Source: an uncultured Oscillospiraceae bacterium
GTDB lineage: Bacteria > Bacillota > Clostridia > Oscillospirales > Oscillospiraceae
Assembly (NCBI GenBank): GCA_934589525.1
Contig: CAKTOB010000026.1
Location: forward strand, 1 to 30,346
Reading direction: 5' to 3'
Length of the DNA stretch: 30,346 bases
A program made the position numbers and the translations under genes. Position 1 is the first letter of the stretch. Every line of letters begins with the position of its first letter. Positions 22,383 through 29,531 of this stretch are shown here, in pieces. The notes under the pieces are model-generated. The model ran no database searches. It was not told the DNA's origin and saw only the letters and a program-made list of their open reading frames with translations.

Positions 22383-22727
22383 ATGAAGTTTTCCAGCAGT
22401 TTGAAGCTCAATCACATATTTCAGCGGCTCTACCGGTCCCAGGGCTATGCCGATGGGCTATTGGTGCTCTATGCCCGGCGCAATCACCTGGGCAAAAATC
22501 GCCTGGGCATCACCGTCAGCAAAAAGCTGGGCCACGCGGTGGTCCGCAACCGGACCCGCCGCCGTTTGAGAGAGGTTTACAGGCTCCAGGAGGAGCGGTT
22601 TACCCCCGGCTGGGATATTGTGGTGGTGGCCCGTACCCGGGCGGTGGAGGCTCCCTTTGACAAGCTGACCGCCAGCTTCCTGCGCCTGGCCCAGAAAGCG
22701 GGGCTGCTGCGTGAGGAAGAACCGTGA
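22383..22727 (+). CDS. rnpA: Ribonuclease P protein component
   Basis: RnpA is the protein subunit that helps the RNase P RNA cut 5' leaders from pre-tRNAs. The 114-residue protein has the hallmark [30 protein letters not shown] (the RNR motif) at about 38-67 and the usual N-terminal [17 protein letters not shown]. An AGGAGAAG site precedes the ATG. Its last codons overlap the GTG of yidD, so the two are translationally coupled. Confidence 0.96.
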   Translation: MKFSSSLKLNHIFQRLYRSQGYADGLLVLYARRNHLGKNRLGITVSKKLGHAVVRNRTRRRLREVYRLQEERFTPGWDIVVVARTRAVEAPFDKLTASFLRLAQKAGLLREEEP

Positions 22728-22936
22728 AAAAGCTGCTGCTGTCTCTGATCCGCTTTTACTCCCGGTGTATCTCCCCTTATTTTCCCGCAAGGTGCCGGTT
22801 TCGGCCCACGTGTTCCGCCTATGCTTACGAAGCGATCCAAAAATACGGCGCGGTAAAGGGAGGCTGGCTGGCGCTGAAGCGCCTGTGCCGGTGCCATCCC
22901 TTTTATAAAGGCGATTTTTACGACCCTGTGCCGTGA
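22724..22936 (+). CDS. yidD: Membrane protein insertion efficiency factor YidD
   Basis: The 70-residue protein shows the YidD signature: [31 protein letters not shown], then [21 protein letters not shown] with four cysteines. It is a small amphipathic peripheral protein that aids YidC-mediated membrane insertion. It starts with GTG at 22724, overlapping the rnpA stop, with GAGGAAG upstream. The gene lies between rnpA and yidC, its standard position. Confidence 0.95.
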   Translation: MKKLLLSLIRFYSRCISPYFPARCRFRPTCSAYAYEAIQKYGAVKGGWLALKRLCRCHPFYKGDFYDPVP

Positions 22937-22956
22937 CTTTCAAAGGAGGAAAGTCC

Positions 22957-24204
22957 ATGTTACTGTCATTCCACATTGCGGATGTCATTCAGGTACCCTT
23001 TGGCTACCTGATGGAGCTGCTGTACCGGGTTACCGGGAACTACGGCATGGCCCTGATCCTGTTTGCCGTTCTGGTGCAGCTGGTGCTGCTGCCCATCACC
23101 GCCAAGTCCAAAAAGAGCATGATGAAAATGTCCCGCCTGACCCCCAGAATGCAGGACATTCAGCGCCGCTATGCCGATGATCCCAACCGGCAGAACCAGG
23201 CCATCCAGGAGCTCTACAGAGAAGAGGGCGTATCCATGGGCGGCGGCTGCCTGTGGAGCTTTGTGCCCATGCTGCTGCTGATCCCTCTGTACACCGTGGT
23301 GCGTCAGCCCATTGTCTACATGCTCCACGAGAATCTGGAGGTTGCCAACCAGATCGTTGAAGTCATCAAGGGCATTGACCCGGAGCTCTTTGCCGGCAAC
23401 GCCTATTACCATCAGATGATCGCTGCCCAGTATATCCCCCAGTATGCCGAGGCCATTAAGGCCGCCATTCCCGGCATCAGCGAGCTGGCCCTGGGCGGTA
23501 TCAACTTTGGCTTTATCGGCATCGACTTGGGTGCCGTTCCCCAGTTCAACGTCTTCGCCTCCTCCTGGGCCTGGAACTGGGCCCATATCGGCTCTTTGCT
23601 GATCGCCCTGTCCTCCGCCGGTTATCAGGTGGTGTCCATGCTCATCATGCAGAAGCAGAATGACTCCCTGGTCACCAACAAGGACGGCATTCAGGACAAA
23701 GAGGCCGTGGAAAATTCCCAGACCGCCCAGACCAACAAGGTTATGATGCTGACCATGCCATTGATGATGCTGTGGATCGGCTTCACCGTGCCCTGCGCCC
23801 TGTCCCTTTACTGGTTCGTTGGCGGCGTGGTCCGTACCGTGGAGGATGTGATCCTCAACAAGCGTTACCGCAAGATCTATGATGCCGAGGATGCCGAGCG
23901 CCTGAAGCGCCGCATGGAGCAGGACAAGCTGGAGGCTGAAAAAGAGCGCATCCGTGCCCAGCGCCGTGCCGAGAACCCTGACGGCATTACCGAAAACACC
24001 AGCAAGAAGCGTCTGCAGAAGCAGCAGCGGGACCAGGAGGCAGCCGCCAAGGCAGAGGCCGCCCGGGAGTATGCCGCCAAGAAGGGCAAGCTTTCTCAGG
24101 AGAAGGAAGAGAAGGAGACCCTTTCCGGCATTGCGGACCGTCCCTACTGCAAGGGCCGTGCCTACGACCCCAACCGTTACGCCCACCACAGCCAGGAGGA
24201 TTAA
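22957..24204 (+). CDS. yidC: Membrane protein insertase YidC/SpoIIIJ (Oxa1 family)
   Basis: YidC inserts and folds inner-membrane proteins, alone or with SecYEG. The 415-residue protein lacks a large periplasmic domain, as in Gram-positive homologues. The N-terminal helix region VTGNYGMALILFAVLVQLVLLPITAKSKKSMMKM includes the conserved first helix and basic loop, and the C-terminal helices include MLTMPLMMLWIGFTVPCALSLYWFVGGV. A long Lys/Glu/Arg-rich tail (about 310-415) follows, probably for ribosome contact. Typical Gram-positive YidC is 260-300 residues, so the loop around 120-215 and the tail are enlarged. The ATG at 22957 follows AAAGGAGGA, which is better than an upstream GTG at 22933. 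Confidence 0.95.
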   Translation: MLLSFHIADVIQVPFGYLMELLYRVTGNYGMALILFAVLVQLVLLPITAKSKKSMMKMSRLTPRMQDIQRRYADDPNRQNQAIQELYREEGVSMGGGCLWSFVPMLLLIPLYTVVRQPIVYMLHENLEVANQIVEVIKGIDPELFAGNAYYHQMIAAQYIPQYAEAIKAAIPGISELALGGINFGFIGIDLGAVPQFNVFASSWAWNWAHIGSLLIALSSAGYQVVSMLIMQKQNDSLVTNKDGIQDKEAVENSQTAQTNKVMMLTMPLMMLWIGFTVPCALSLYWFVGGVVRTVEDVILNKRYRKIYDAEDAERLKRRMEQDKLEAEKERIRAQRRAENPDGITENTSKKRLQKQQRDQEAAAKAEAAREYAAKKGKLSQEKEEKETLSGIADRPYCKGRAYDPNRYAHHSQED

Positions 24205-24207
24205 ATC

Positions 24208-25140
24208 ATGGAAAAAACCCTTGTCGCCAGTGGCAAGACCATTGATCTGGCCATCGAGTCCGCCCTTGCCCAGCTGGGCCTGGATCGGGACAGTGTCTCC
24301 GTTCAGGTGCTGCAGCAGGCCAAGTCCGGCTTCCTGGGCTTCGGTGCCCAGCCTGCCAAGGTCCAGGTGACCTACGAGGCCCCCGATGAAGTGCCCGCGG
24401 CTCCCAAGGTGGCCCTGTCCGCCGCTTCCCGGAAGCCCAAGCCCGCCCCGGCCCCTGTCAAGCCCGCAGCCCCCAAGCCGGAAGCGCCCAAGGCCGAGGT
24501 GAAGGCGGAAGCCCCTAAGGCGGAAGAGCCCAAGGCAGAGGCCCCCAAGCAGGAGAAGGCCCCGGAGGCTCCCAAGCCCCCCCGTGCCCAGCAGCCCAGA
24601 GCTCCCAGAGAGCCCAGAGAGCCCAGAGAGCCCAAGCCCCAGCGGGAAGCCTTTGTGGCACCCCGGGAGTACGCCCCCGCACCGGAAGGCTCCGTGGAAG
24701 AGAAGATCGAGCAGTTCCTGAAGGGTCTGCTGACCCATATGGATTCCAAGGCCATCCCCCATTGCTGGAAGGAAAACGGCAATACCTATCAGGTGGACCT
24801 GGTAGGGGAGGACCTGGGCTATCTCATCGGCCGCCGGGGAGATACCCTGGATGCCATTCAGCACCTGTGCAACTACGCCATCAACCGGGAAGTGGAAGGC
24901 CACATCCGGGTCAACGTGGATGCGGAGTGCTACCGCCAGAAGCGGGAGGAGAGCCTGCGCCGGTATGCCCGGAAGAAGGCCCAGCAGGTCCTGAAGGCCC
25001 GCCGCCGCACCACCCTGGAGCCCATGAACGCCTACGAGCGCCATGTGATCCACGCCGCCCTCCAGGATATGGAGAACATCACCACCCATTCCACCGGTGT
25101 GGAGCCCAACCGCTGCGTTGTCATCGAATATGTCCGCTAA
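24208..25140 (+). CDS. khpB: KhpB/Jag RNA-binding protein with long low-complexity linker
   Basis: KhpB (Jag) partners KhpA as a global RNA chaperone affecting cell division and elongation. The 310-residue protein has a Jag-N domain (1-55, including QAKSGFLGFGAQPAKVQV), a linker of about 100 residues rich in Pro, Ala, Lys and Glu, then a KH domain (about 165-235, with GYLIGRRGDTLDAIQHLCNYA) and an R3H domain (about 250-310, with MNAYERHVIHAAL and the Arg-x3-His core). The linker includes PREPREPREPKP encoded by three 9-nt repeats. The gene starts 3 nt after yidC and is the last of the cluster. The usual next gene, mnmE, is absent. Confidence 0.95.
   Translation: MEKTLVASGKTIDLAIESALAQLGLDRDSVSVQVLQQAKSGFLGFGAQPAKVQVTYEAPDEVPAAPKVALSAASRKPKPAPAPVKPAAPKPEAPKAEVKAEAPKAEEPKAEAPKQEKAPEAPKPPRAQQPRAPREPREPREPKPQREAFVAPREYAPAPEGSVEEKIEQFLKGLLTHMDSKAIPHCWKENGNTYQVDLVGEDLGYLIGRRGDTLDAIQHLCNYAINREVEGHIRVNVDAECYRQKREESLRRYARKKAQQVLKARRRTTLEPMNAYERHVIHAALQDMENITTHSTGVEPNRCVVIEYVR
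24604..24630 (+). repeat. Three 9-nt in-frame tandem repeats in the KhpB linker
   Basis: CCCAGAGAG is present three times in a row, encoding PREPREPRE. Slippage would change linker length by three residues per unit without breaking the frame. Confidence 0.85.
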
Positions 25141-25152
25141 AGGAAATTCCCC

Positions 25153-25187
25153 ATTACCGTCTCCCCACCCGGGAGACGGTAATTTTT
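25153..25187 (+). terminator. Terminator of the rpmH-khpB cluster
   Basis: A 13-bp perfect stem ATTACCGTCTCCC / GGGAGACGGTAAT with loop CACCC is followed by TTTT. It begins 12 nt after the khpB stop. Confidence 0.93.
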
Positions 25188-25214
25188 GCAATTTGGGCGG
25201 CTTTGTGCTATACT
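25186..25214 (+). promoter_or_regulatory. Sigma-A-like promoter upstream of the second sigma gene
   Basis: TTGCAA (25186-25191) and TATACT (25209-25214) are 17 nt apart with a TG before the -10. It could give basal expression of the sigma operon, in addition to the TGTAAC promoter downstream. Confidence 0.6.
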
Positions 25215-25243
25215 GTGGAAAGAAAAAATTTTTTCTGAAACCC

Positions 25244-25273
25244 TGTAACATTTTAAGAAATTCCCTGTCTATA
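25244..25273 (+). promoter_or_regulatory. ECF-type autoregulatory promoter
   Basis: TGTAAC (25244-25249), then ATTTT and about 16-18 nt later GTCTATA (25267-25273). TGTAAC with a GTC-type -10 is the usual form of ECF sigma promoters. The same TGTAAC-N-TTTT arrangement precedes the sigma gene at 2463. The -10 is next to the ribosome binding site, so the leader would be very short. Confidence 0.6.
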
Positions 25274-25288
25274 TAGGTGAGGACGCTT

Positions 25289-25849
25289 ATGAATGACAAT
25301 GCCATCATCGATCTCTTCTTCCGCCGGGACCAGGCGGCCATCCTGGAGGCCCAGGAGCAATACGGGGCCTACTGCCTGAGCGTTGCCCGGAACATTCTGG
25401 AAAACGAGGAAGACAGCCAGGAGTGCCTGAATGACCTGTGGCTGAAGGCCTGGAACGCCATTCCTCCGGAACGGCCCAGGCTTCTTCGGGCTTACTTTGC
25501 CAAAATCATCCGCAATCTGGCCATCAACCGCCATCAGGCCCAAAGGGCCCAAAAGCGGGCCGGGGACCGGTTTACCCTCTCTTTGGAGGAGCTGGCGGAC
25601 TGCATCCCGGACCCCAATACCCCGGAGGAAGCCCTGTGGACAAAGGAGTTGAGCCGGAGCCTGAACGCCTTTCTGGAAACGGAAAAGGAAGTGGATCGGG
25701 CGCTCTTTGTCCGCCGGTACTTTTCCTGCCAGTCCTATGAGGAAATGGCCCGGGACCTGGGGCTAAGCCTTGGCCAGGTCAAGACCCGGCTGAGCCGGAT
25801 CCGGGACCGGCTGCGGAAAACCCTGAGTACCCAGGACATTTTTCTCTAA
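25289..25849 (+). CDS. ECF-like RNA polymerase sigma factor (second module)
   Basis: The 186-residue sigma-70-family protein has only regions 2 and 4. Region 2 (about 5-80) includes ARNILENEEDSQECLNDLWLKAWN and FAKIIRNLAINRHQAQRAQKR; region 4 (about 125-180) includes VDRALFVRRYFSCQSYEEMARDLGLSLGQVKTRLSRIRDRLRK with its helix-turn-helix. The ATG at 25289 is preferred over the GTG at 25277, because AGGTGAGG (25275-25282) would otherwise overlap the start. It resembles the sigma factor at 2463 in layout but is clearly diverged. Four co-oriented genes follow at gaps of 11-21 nt, so it heads an operon. Confidence 0.88.
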   Translation: MNDNAIIDLFFRRDQAAILEAQEQYGAYCLSVARNILENEEDSQECLNDLWLKAWNAIPPERPRLLRAYFAKIIRNLAINRHQAQRAQKRAGDRFTLSLEELADCIPDPNTPEEALWTKELSRSLNAFLETEKEVDRALFVRRYFSCQSYEEMARDLGLSLGQVKTRLSRIRDRLRKTLSTQDIFL

Positions 25850-25861
25850 AGGAGTGGAACC

Positions 25862-26386
25862 ATGGATAAAAAACATGCCATTGCCCAAGCGGTCACGGGC
25901 CTGGACAGCCGCTATATAGAAGAAGCGGCCACATTCAAAGCACCTCCAAAACGGCTCTATTTAAGACCCCTGGTGTCCCTGGCCGCCTGCCTGGTGCTGG
26001 TGGCGGGACTGGCCCTGGTAAGACCTCAGCCGTTAAAAGTCCGGGTAAACGGGCAGAATGTACTGGGCGGGGCCGTGACCTATCAGCCGGAGCCGGCCCC
26101 CATGACTTTCCGGGCGGTGGAGACCCTGGACATCCCCGTGACGGTGGACCCGGGAAAGAACGGGCCCGTCACCCTGACCGCCGGGGAAAACGCCTGCCTG
26201 GTGCTGGACGGGGAGGAATCCACCAGCCTGACCCTGGAGGAAAAAACAGAGCTTCTCTGGTGCATCCTGCCGGACAGAGCCCAAAGCTTCTGCCTGACGG
26301 TGAGCCAGGGAGAAACCAACTACCTGCTGCTGGCCCAGCCGGAACCCTCCGGCGATGTGAAACTCTGGCAGGAAACCGACAACTGA
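25862..26386 (+). CDS. Putative anti-sigma factor, single-pass membrane protein
   Basis: The 174-residue protein has an N-terminal cytoplasmic segment with GLDSRYIEEA, similar to the short motif ('xYIEEA') often seen in clostridial anti-sigma-like proteins. A transmembrane helix (about 36-53) and a small outer domain (about 55-174), beta-rich by appearance, follow. Position right after the sigma gene (12-nt gap, AAAGGAG site) and topology support an anti-sigma or signal-receiving role. No zinc-binding anti-sigma motif (HxxxCxxC) is present. The outer domain is not recognised. Confidence 0.68.
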   Translation: MDKKHAIAQAVTGLDSRYIEEAATFKAPPKRLYLRPLVSLAACLVLVAGLALVRPQPLKVRVNGQNVLGGAVTYQPEPAPMTFRAVETLDIPVTVDPGKNGPVTLTAGENACLVLDGEESTSLTLEEKTELLWCILPDRAQSFCLTVSQGETNYLLLAQPEPSGDVKLWQETDN

Positions 26387-26400
26387 AAGGAAAAATGACT

Positions 26401-26979
26401 ATGAAAAAGCTTACTTCTATGATTCTGACCGGCCTGCTGTGCCTGGGACTTCTCGCCGGCTGCGGCGGCAACACCGCCCCCACCACCCCTTCTGAGACAA
26501 CGCAGCCCACCGCCCAGTATGCCTCCGCCCTGGACCTGCTGACGGCCATTGCCTCCGGCATGACCGAGGAATTTCCCGCCGCCGGCGGTGACGAGGCCCA
26601 CGACACCGAAGGGGCCGGGGCCTATGACATCGGCACCTATGGGGAGAGCTTCCAGTATCAGATCCTGGTGGATCAAGCCCTCATGGACATGGTAGAGCCC
26701 CAGGCCGCCACCTTGATGCACATGATGAACACTAATACCTTCTGCTCCGCCGTCATGGAGCTCAAAGACGGCCAGGATGCGGAGAGCTTCGCCAAGGCCT
26801 ATCAGACCCTGGTCCAGTCCAACCACTGGATGTGCGGCTTCCCGGACACCATGCTGGTGCTGCGGCAGGGCAGCTACGTCATCACCGCCTACGGCGCGGA
26901 CGACCTGATCCAGGACTTTAAGAACAGTGCCCTGGCCCTGGGTGCGGAGCTTCTGGTAGAGGCCCCGGCGGAGGGCTGA
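26401..26979 (+). CDS. Lipoprotein, possibly DUF4358-like
   Basis: The 192-residue protein has a clear lipoprotein signal: MKKLTSMILTGLLCLGLLAGC with lipobox LLAGC, Cys21 modified. The mature part has a Thr/Pro-rich stretch followed by a compact domain with an 'AVMELKDGQDAESFAKAYQ' helix and a 'MLVLRQGSYVITAYG' strand, a pattern reminiscent of DUF4358 lipoproteins that often sit beside MBOAT/DHHW genes in Clostridia. This resemblance is from memory and not certain. The start at 26401 is chosen over 26395 because AAAGGA is then 9 nt away rather than 3. The gene lies 14 nt after the anti-sigma gene and 21 nt before the MBOAT gene. Confidence 0.68.
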   Translation: MKKLTSMILTGLLCLGLLAGCGGNTAPTTPSETTQPTAQYASALDLLTAIASGMTEEFPAAGGDEAHDTEGAGAYDIGTYGESFQYQILVDQALMDMVEPQAATLMHMMNTNTFCSAVMELKDGQDAESFAKAYQTLVQSNHWMCGFPDTMLVLRQGSYVITAYGADDLIQDFKNSALALGAELLVEAPAEG

Positions 26980-27000
26980 GGGAAGTAAAGGAAACAAACC

Positions 27001-28395
27001 ATGCTCTTTTCCAGTATCCCATTTTTATATTACTTTCTCCCCGCCGTGCTGATTTGCTATTTTCTGGCACCCCCAAAGGGTAAAAACACGGTACTGCTTC
27101 TGTTCAGCCTGATGTTCTACGGCTGGGGAGAGCCAAGGCTGGTGCTGATGATGCTTCTGGCGGTGGCCCTGGGGTATTTCTTCGGCCTGGGGCTGGAAAA
27201 GACCCGGGGAAGCAGCCTGGGGAAGCTCCTGCTGGGGCTGTCGGTCATTTCCAGCCTGAGCTTTTTGGTGTACTATAAGTACACGGATTTCTTCCTGGAA
27301 AACATCAACGGCCTCTTTGGGCTCCACCTGCCCCTTCTGGGGCTGGCCCTGCCCATCGGCATCAGCTTTTACACCTTCCAGATCATGAGCTACACGGTGG
27401 ATGTGTACCGGGGCCAGGTTCCGGCCCAGCGGAATTTTGTGGATTTGGCCTGCTATGTGGCCTTCTTTCCCCAGCTCATTGCAGGGCCCATCGTCCGGTA
27501 TTCGGACGTGGCCCTACAGCTGAAAAGCAGAAAGCTCAGCTTGGAAAATTGCCGCCTGGGGGCGGGCCGGTTTCTGGTGGGCCTGGGGAAAAAGATATTG
27601 CTTGCCAACCTTCTAGGCGAGCTGTGTACCGCTTGGCACGGCACCCAGGACGGCAGCGTCCTCTTCTCCTGGATGTATGCCGTGGCATACACATTGCATA
27701 TTTACTTCGATTTTTCCGGCTACAGCGACATGGCCATTGGCCTGGGCCGGATGTTTGGCTTTCTCTTCCCGGAAAATTTCCGGCACCCCTATGTTTCCGG
27801 CAGCATTACGGAGTTCTGGCGGCGGTGGCACATTTCCCTGGGCACCTGGTTCCGGGACTATGTGTACATTCCCCTGGGGGGCAACCGCCGGGGGAAGTGG
27901 TGCCAGCTGCGAAATATTCTGGTGGTCTGGTTCCTCACCGGCTTCTGGCATGGGGCAGCATGGAATTTTATCTGCTGGGGGCTGTACTTTGGTCTGCTGC
28001 TGATCGTTGAAAAGCTGTGGATTCTAAAAAGCCTGGAAGGGCACAAAATCCTGGCCCACGGCTATGTGCTGTTGGCGGTGGCCTTTGGCTTTGTGCTCTT
28101 TGATGCGGGAAGCCTCCGGCAGGCCCTGGAAACCATTCGGGGGATGCTGGGCCTTGGGGGGCTGCCGATGGTATCCCAGGAGGCGTTGTATCTGCTCAGA
28201 AGCAACGCCCTGCTCCTTCTGGTGGCGGCGGTGGGGGCCACGGGGCTGCCAAAAGCCGGGTTTGACCGGTTTGAAAAGCGGTGGCCCAGGGGTGCCGGGG
28301 TTTTGGTGCCCGGGGCCATGTGCCTGGTGCTGCTGCTTTGCACCGCCTTTTTGGTGGACGGGTCCTACAACCCCTTCCTCTATTTCCGGTTTTAA
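27001..28395 (+). CDS. MBOAT-family O-acyltransferase (AlgI/DltB-like)
   Basis: This 464-residue polytopic membrane protein belongs to the MBOAT family, which moves acyl groups (usually acetyl) across the membrane onto extracellular polymers. Diagnostic blocks are YFDFSGYSDMAIGLGRMFGF, NFRHPYVSGSITEFWRRWHISLGTWFRDYVYIPLGGNRRG, and the catalytic-histidine motif LTGFWHGAAWNFICWG. The N-terminus MLFSSIPFLYYFLP is typical of AlgI-type proteins. A DHHW/AlgX-like gene follows 11 nt downstream, the standard partner. The acceptor could be a capsule, teichoic acid or another surface glycan; the sequence does not tell which. Confidence 0.93.
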   Translation: MLFSSIPFLYYFLPAVLICYFLAPPKGKNTVLLLFSLMFYGWGEPRLVLMMLLAVALGYFFGLGLEKTRGSSLGKLLLGLSVISSLSFLVYYKYTDFFLENINGLFGLHLPLLGLALPIGISFYTFQIMSYTVDVYRGQVPAQRNFVDLACYVAFFPQLIAGPIVRYSDVALQLKSRKLSLENCRLGAGRFLVGLGKKILLANLLGELCTAWHGTQDGSVLFSWMYAVAYTLHIYFDFSGYSDMAIGLGRMFGFLFPENFRHPYVSGSITEFWRRWHISLGTWFRDYVYIPLGGNRRGKWCQLRNILVVWFLTGFWHGAAWNFICWGLYFGLLLIVEKLWILKSLEGHKILAHGYVLLAVAFGFVLFDAGSLRQALETIRGMLGLGGLPMVSQEALYLLRSNALLLLVAAVGATGLPKAGFDRFEKRWPRGAGVLVPGAMCLVLLLCTAFLVDGSYNPFLYFRF

Positions 28396-28406
28396 AGGAG
28401 GCAGCG

Positions 28407-29480
28407 ATGAAACAAAAGAATACTTTTTGGGTGCTGCCCGTGCTGTTTGCGGCCCTGACCCTGGGCTGCTGGTTCTCAAGCCCCAAGGATGCCTCCCTGA
28501 CAGAGCGGCGGAAGCTGGCCCAGATGCCCAAAATCTCCTGGAACAGCCTTCTTAGCGGCAGCTTTGCCTCCAATTTTGAAAGCTACACCCAGGACCAGTT
28601 CCCCCTGCGGGAGGAGTTTCGCCGGGTCAAGGCCCTGTTTTCCGTGAAGCTTCTGGGGCGGCAGGACAACAACGGCATCTATGAAAGCCGGGAGGGCTCC
28701 TTTGCCCAGCTTGAATACCCCCTGAATGAAGCCTCCATTGACTACGCCGCCAAGCGCTTTGGGCTGGTGTATGACCGGTATCTTTCCGGAAGTCAGCGGG
28801 TCTATGTGGCGGCCATTCCGGATAAGAGCCAGTTTCTACCGGTGCCCAAGCTGGATTTTGCCGCCTTAACGGAGCGGCTGCAAGAAAAAATGCCCTATGC
28901 CACCTCCATTGACCTATCTGGCACCCTGACCCTGGAAAGCTTCTACCGCACGGATACCCACTGGCGGCAGGAGGCCATTTTGGAAGCGGCCCAGGCTTTG
29001 GGTGCTGCCATGGGGAAACCTCTGACAGACCATTATGAAGTTCGCCGGGCCAAGGAGGATTTCCGAGGGGTCTATGCCGGTCAGTCCGCCCTTCCCATGA
29101 AGGGGGAACCCATGGATTATCTGTGGAGCCCGGCCTTTGAAAATGTTAAGGTCTGGGACGGGGAGCACAATAAGGAAATGGGCCTCTACGATTTTGAAGC
29201 CCTGGATGGCCGGGATCCCTATGAGTTTTTCCTCTCGGGCGCCCTGTCACTCGTGACCCTGGAAAATCCCCAGGCACCGGACAACAAGCTGATCCTCTTC
29301 CGGGATTCCTTCGGCAGCAGCATTGCCCCCTATTTTCTGGAGCAATACCGGGAGATCACCCTGGTGGACATCCGCTATTTAAGCCCCGAGCGGCTGGGGA
29401 AGCTATTGGACTTTACGGACTGCGACGTACTCTTTCTCTACAGCAGCCTGGTCTTAAACAACAGCGAGACCCTGAAATAA
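28407..29480 (+). CDS. DHHW-family (AlgJ/AlgX-like) acetylation partner protein
   Basis: The 357-residue protein has an N-terminal signal anchor (about 7-25) and an extracellular SGNH-hydrolase-like domain. The signature YRTDTHWRQEA (about 173-183) contains the DxHW motif that names the family, and LILFRDSFGSSIAPYF (about 290-305) supplies the catalytic-Ser block. AlgJ/AlgX and DHHW proteins accept acetyl groups from the MBOAT partner and pass them to a polysaccharide. The ATG follows AAAGGAGG, which overlaps the MBOAT stop codon. It is the last gene of the operon. Confidence 0.9.
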   Translation: MKQKNTFWVLPVLFAALTLGCWFSSPKDASLTERRKLAQMPKISWNSLLSGSFASNFESYTQDQFPLREEFRRVKALFSVKLLGRQDNNGIYESREGSFAQLEYPLNEASIDYAAKRFGLVYDRYLSGSQRVYVAAIPDKSQFLPVPKLDFAALTERLQEKMPYATSIDLSGTLTLESFYRTDTHWRQEAILEAAQALGAAMGKPLTDHYEVRRAKEDFRGVYAGQSALPMKGEPMDYLWSPAFENVKVWDGEHNKEMGLYDFEALDGRDPYEFFLSGALSLVTLENPQAPDNKLILFRDSFGSSIAPYFLEQYREITLVDIRYLSPERLGKLLDFTDCDVLFLYSSLVLNNSETLK

Positions 29481-29485
29481 GATTT

Positions 29486-29513
29486 GCCCCCGTTCCGGTT
29501 TTGGAACGGGGGC
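29486..29513. terminator. Terminator between the DHHW gene and metQ
   Basis: An 11-bp perfect stem GCCCCCGTTCC / GGAACGGGGGC with a 6-nt loop lies between convergent genes. Flanks are T-rich on the plus strand (TTGCTGTTCTTT) and A/T-rich on the other, so it may work in both directions. Confidence 0.85.
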
Positions 29514-29531
29514 TTGCTGTTCTTTAGTTGC

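Noticed and set aside
22966..25341. Minus-strand open frame of 791 codons across yidC and khpB
   Set aside because: It spans two well-identified genes and a terminator in antisense and has no ribosome binding site. It is a shadow frame.
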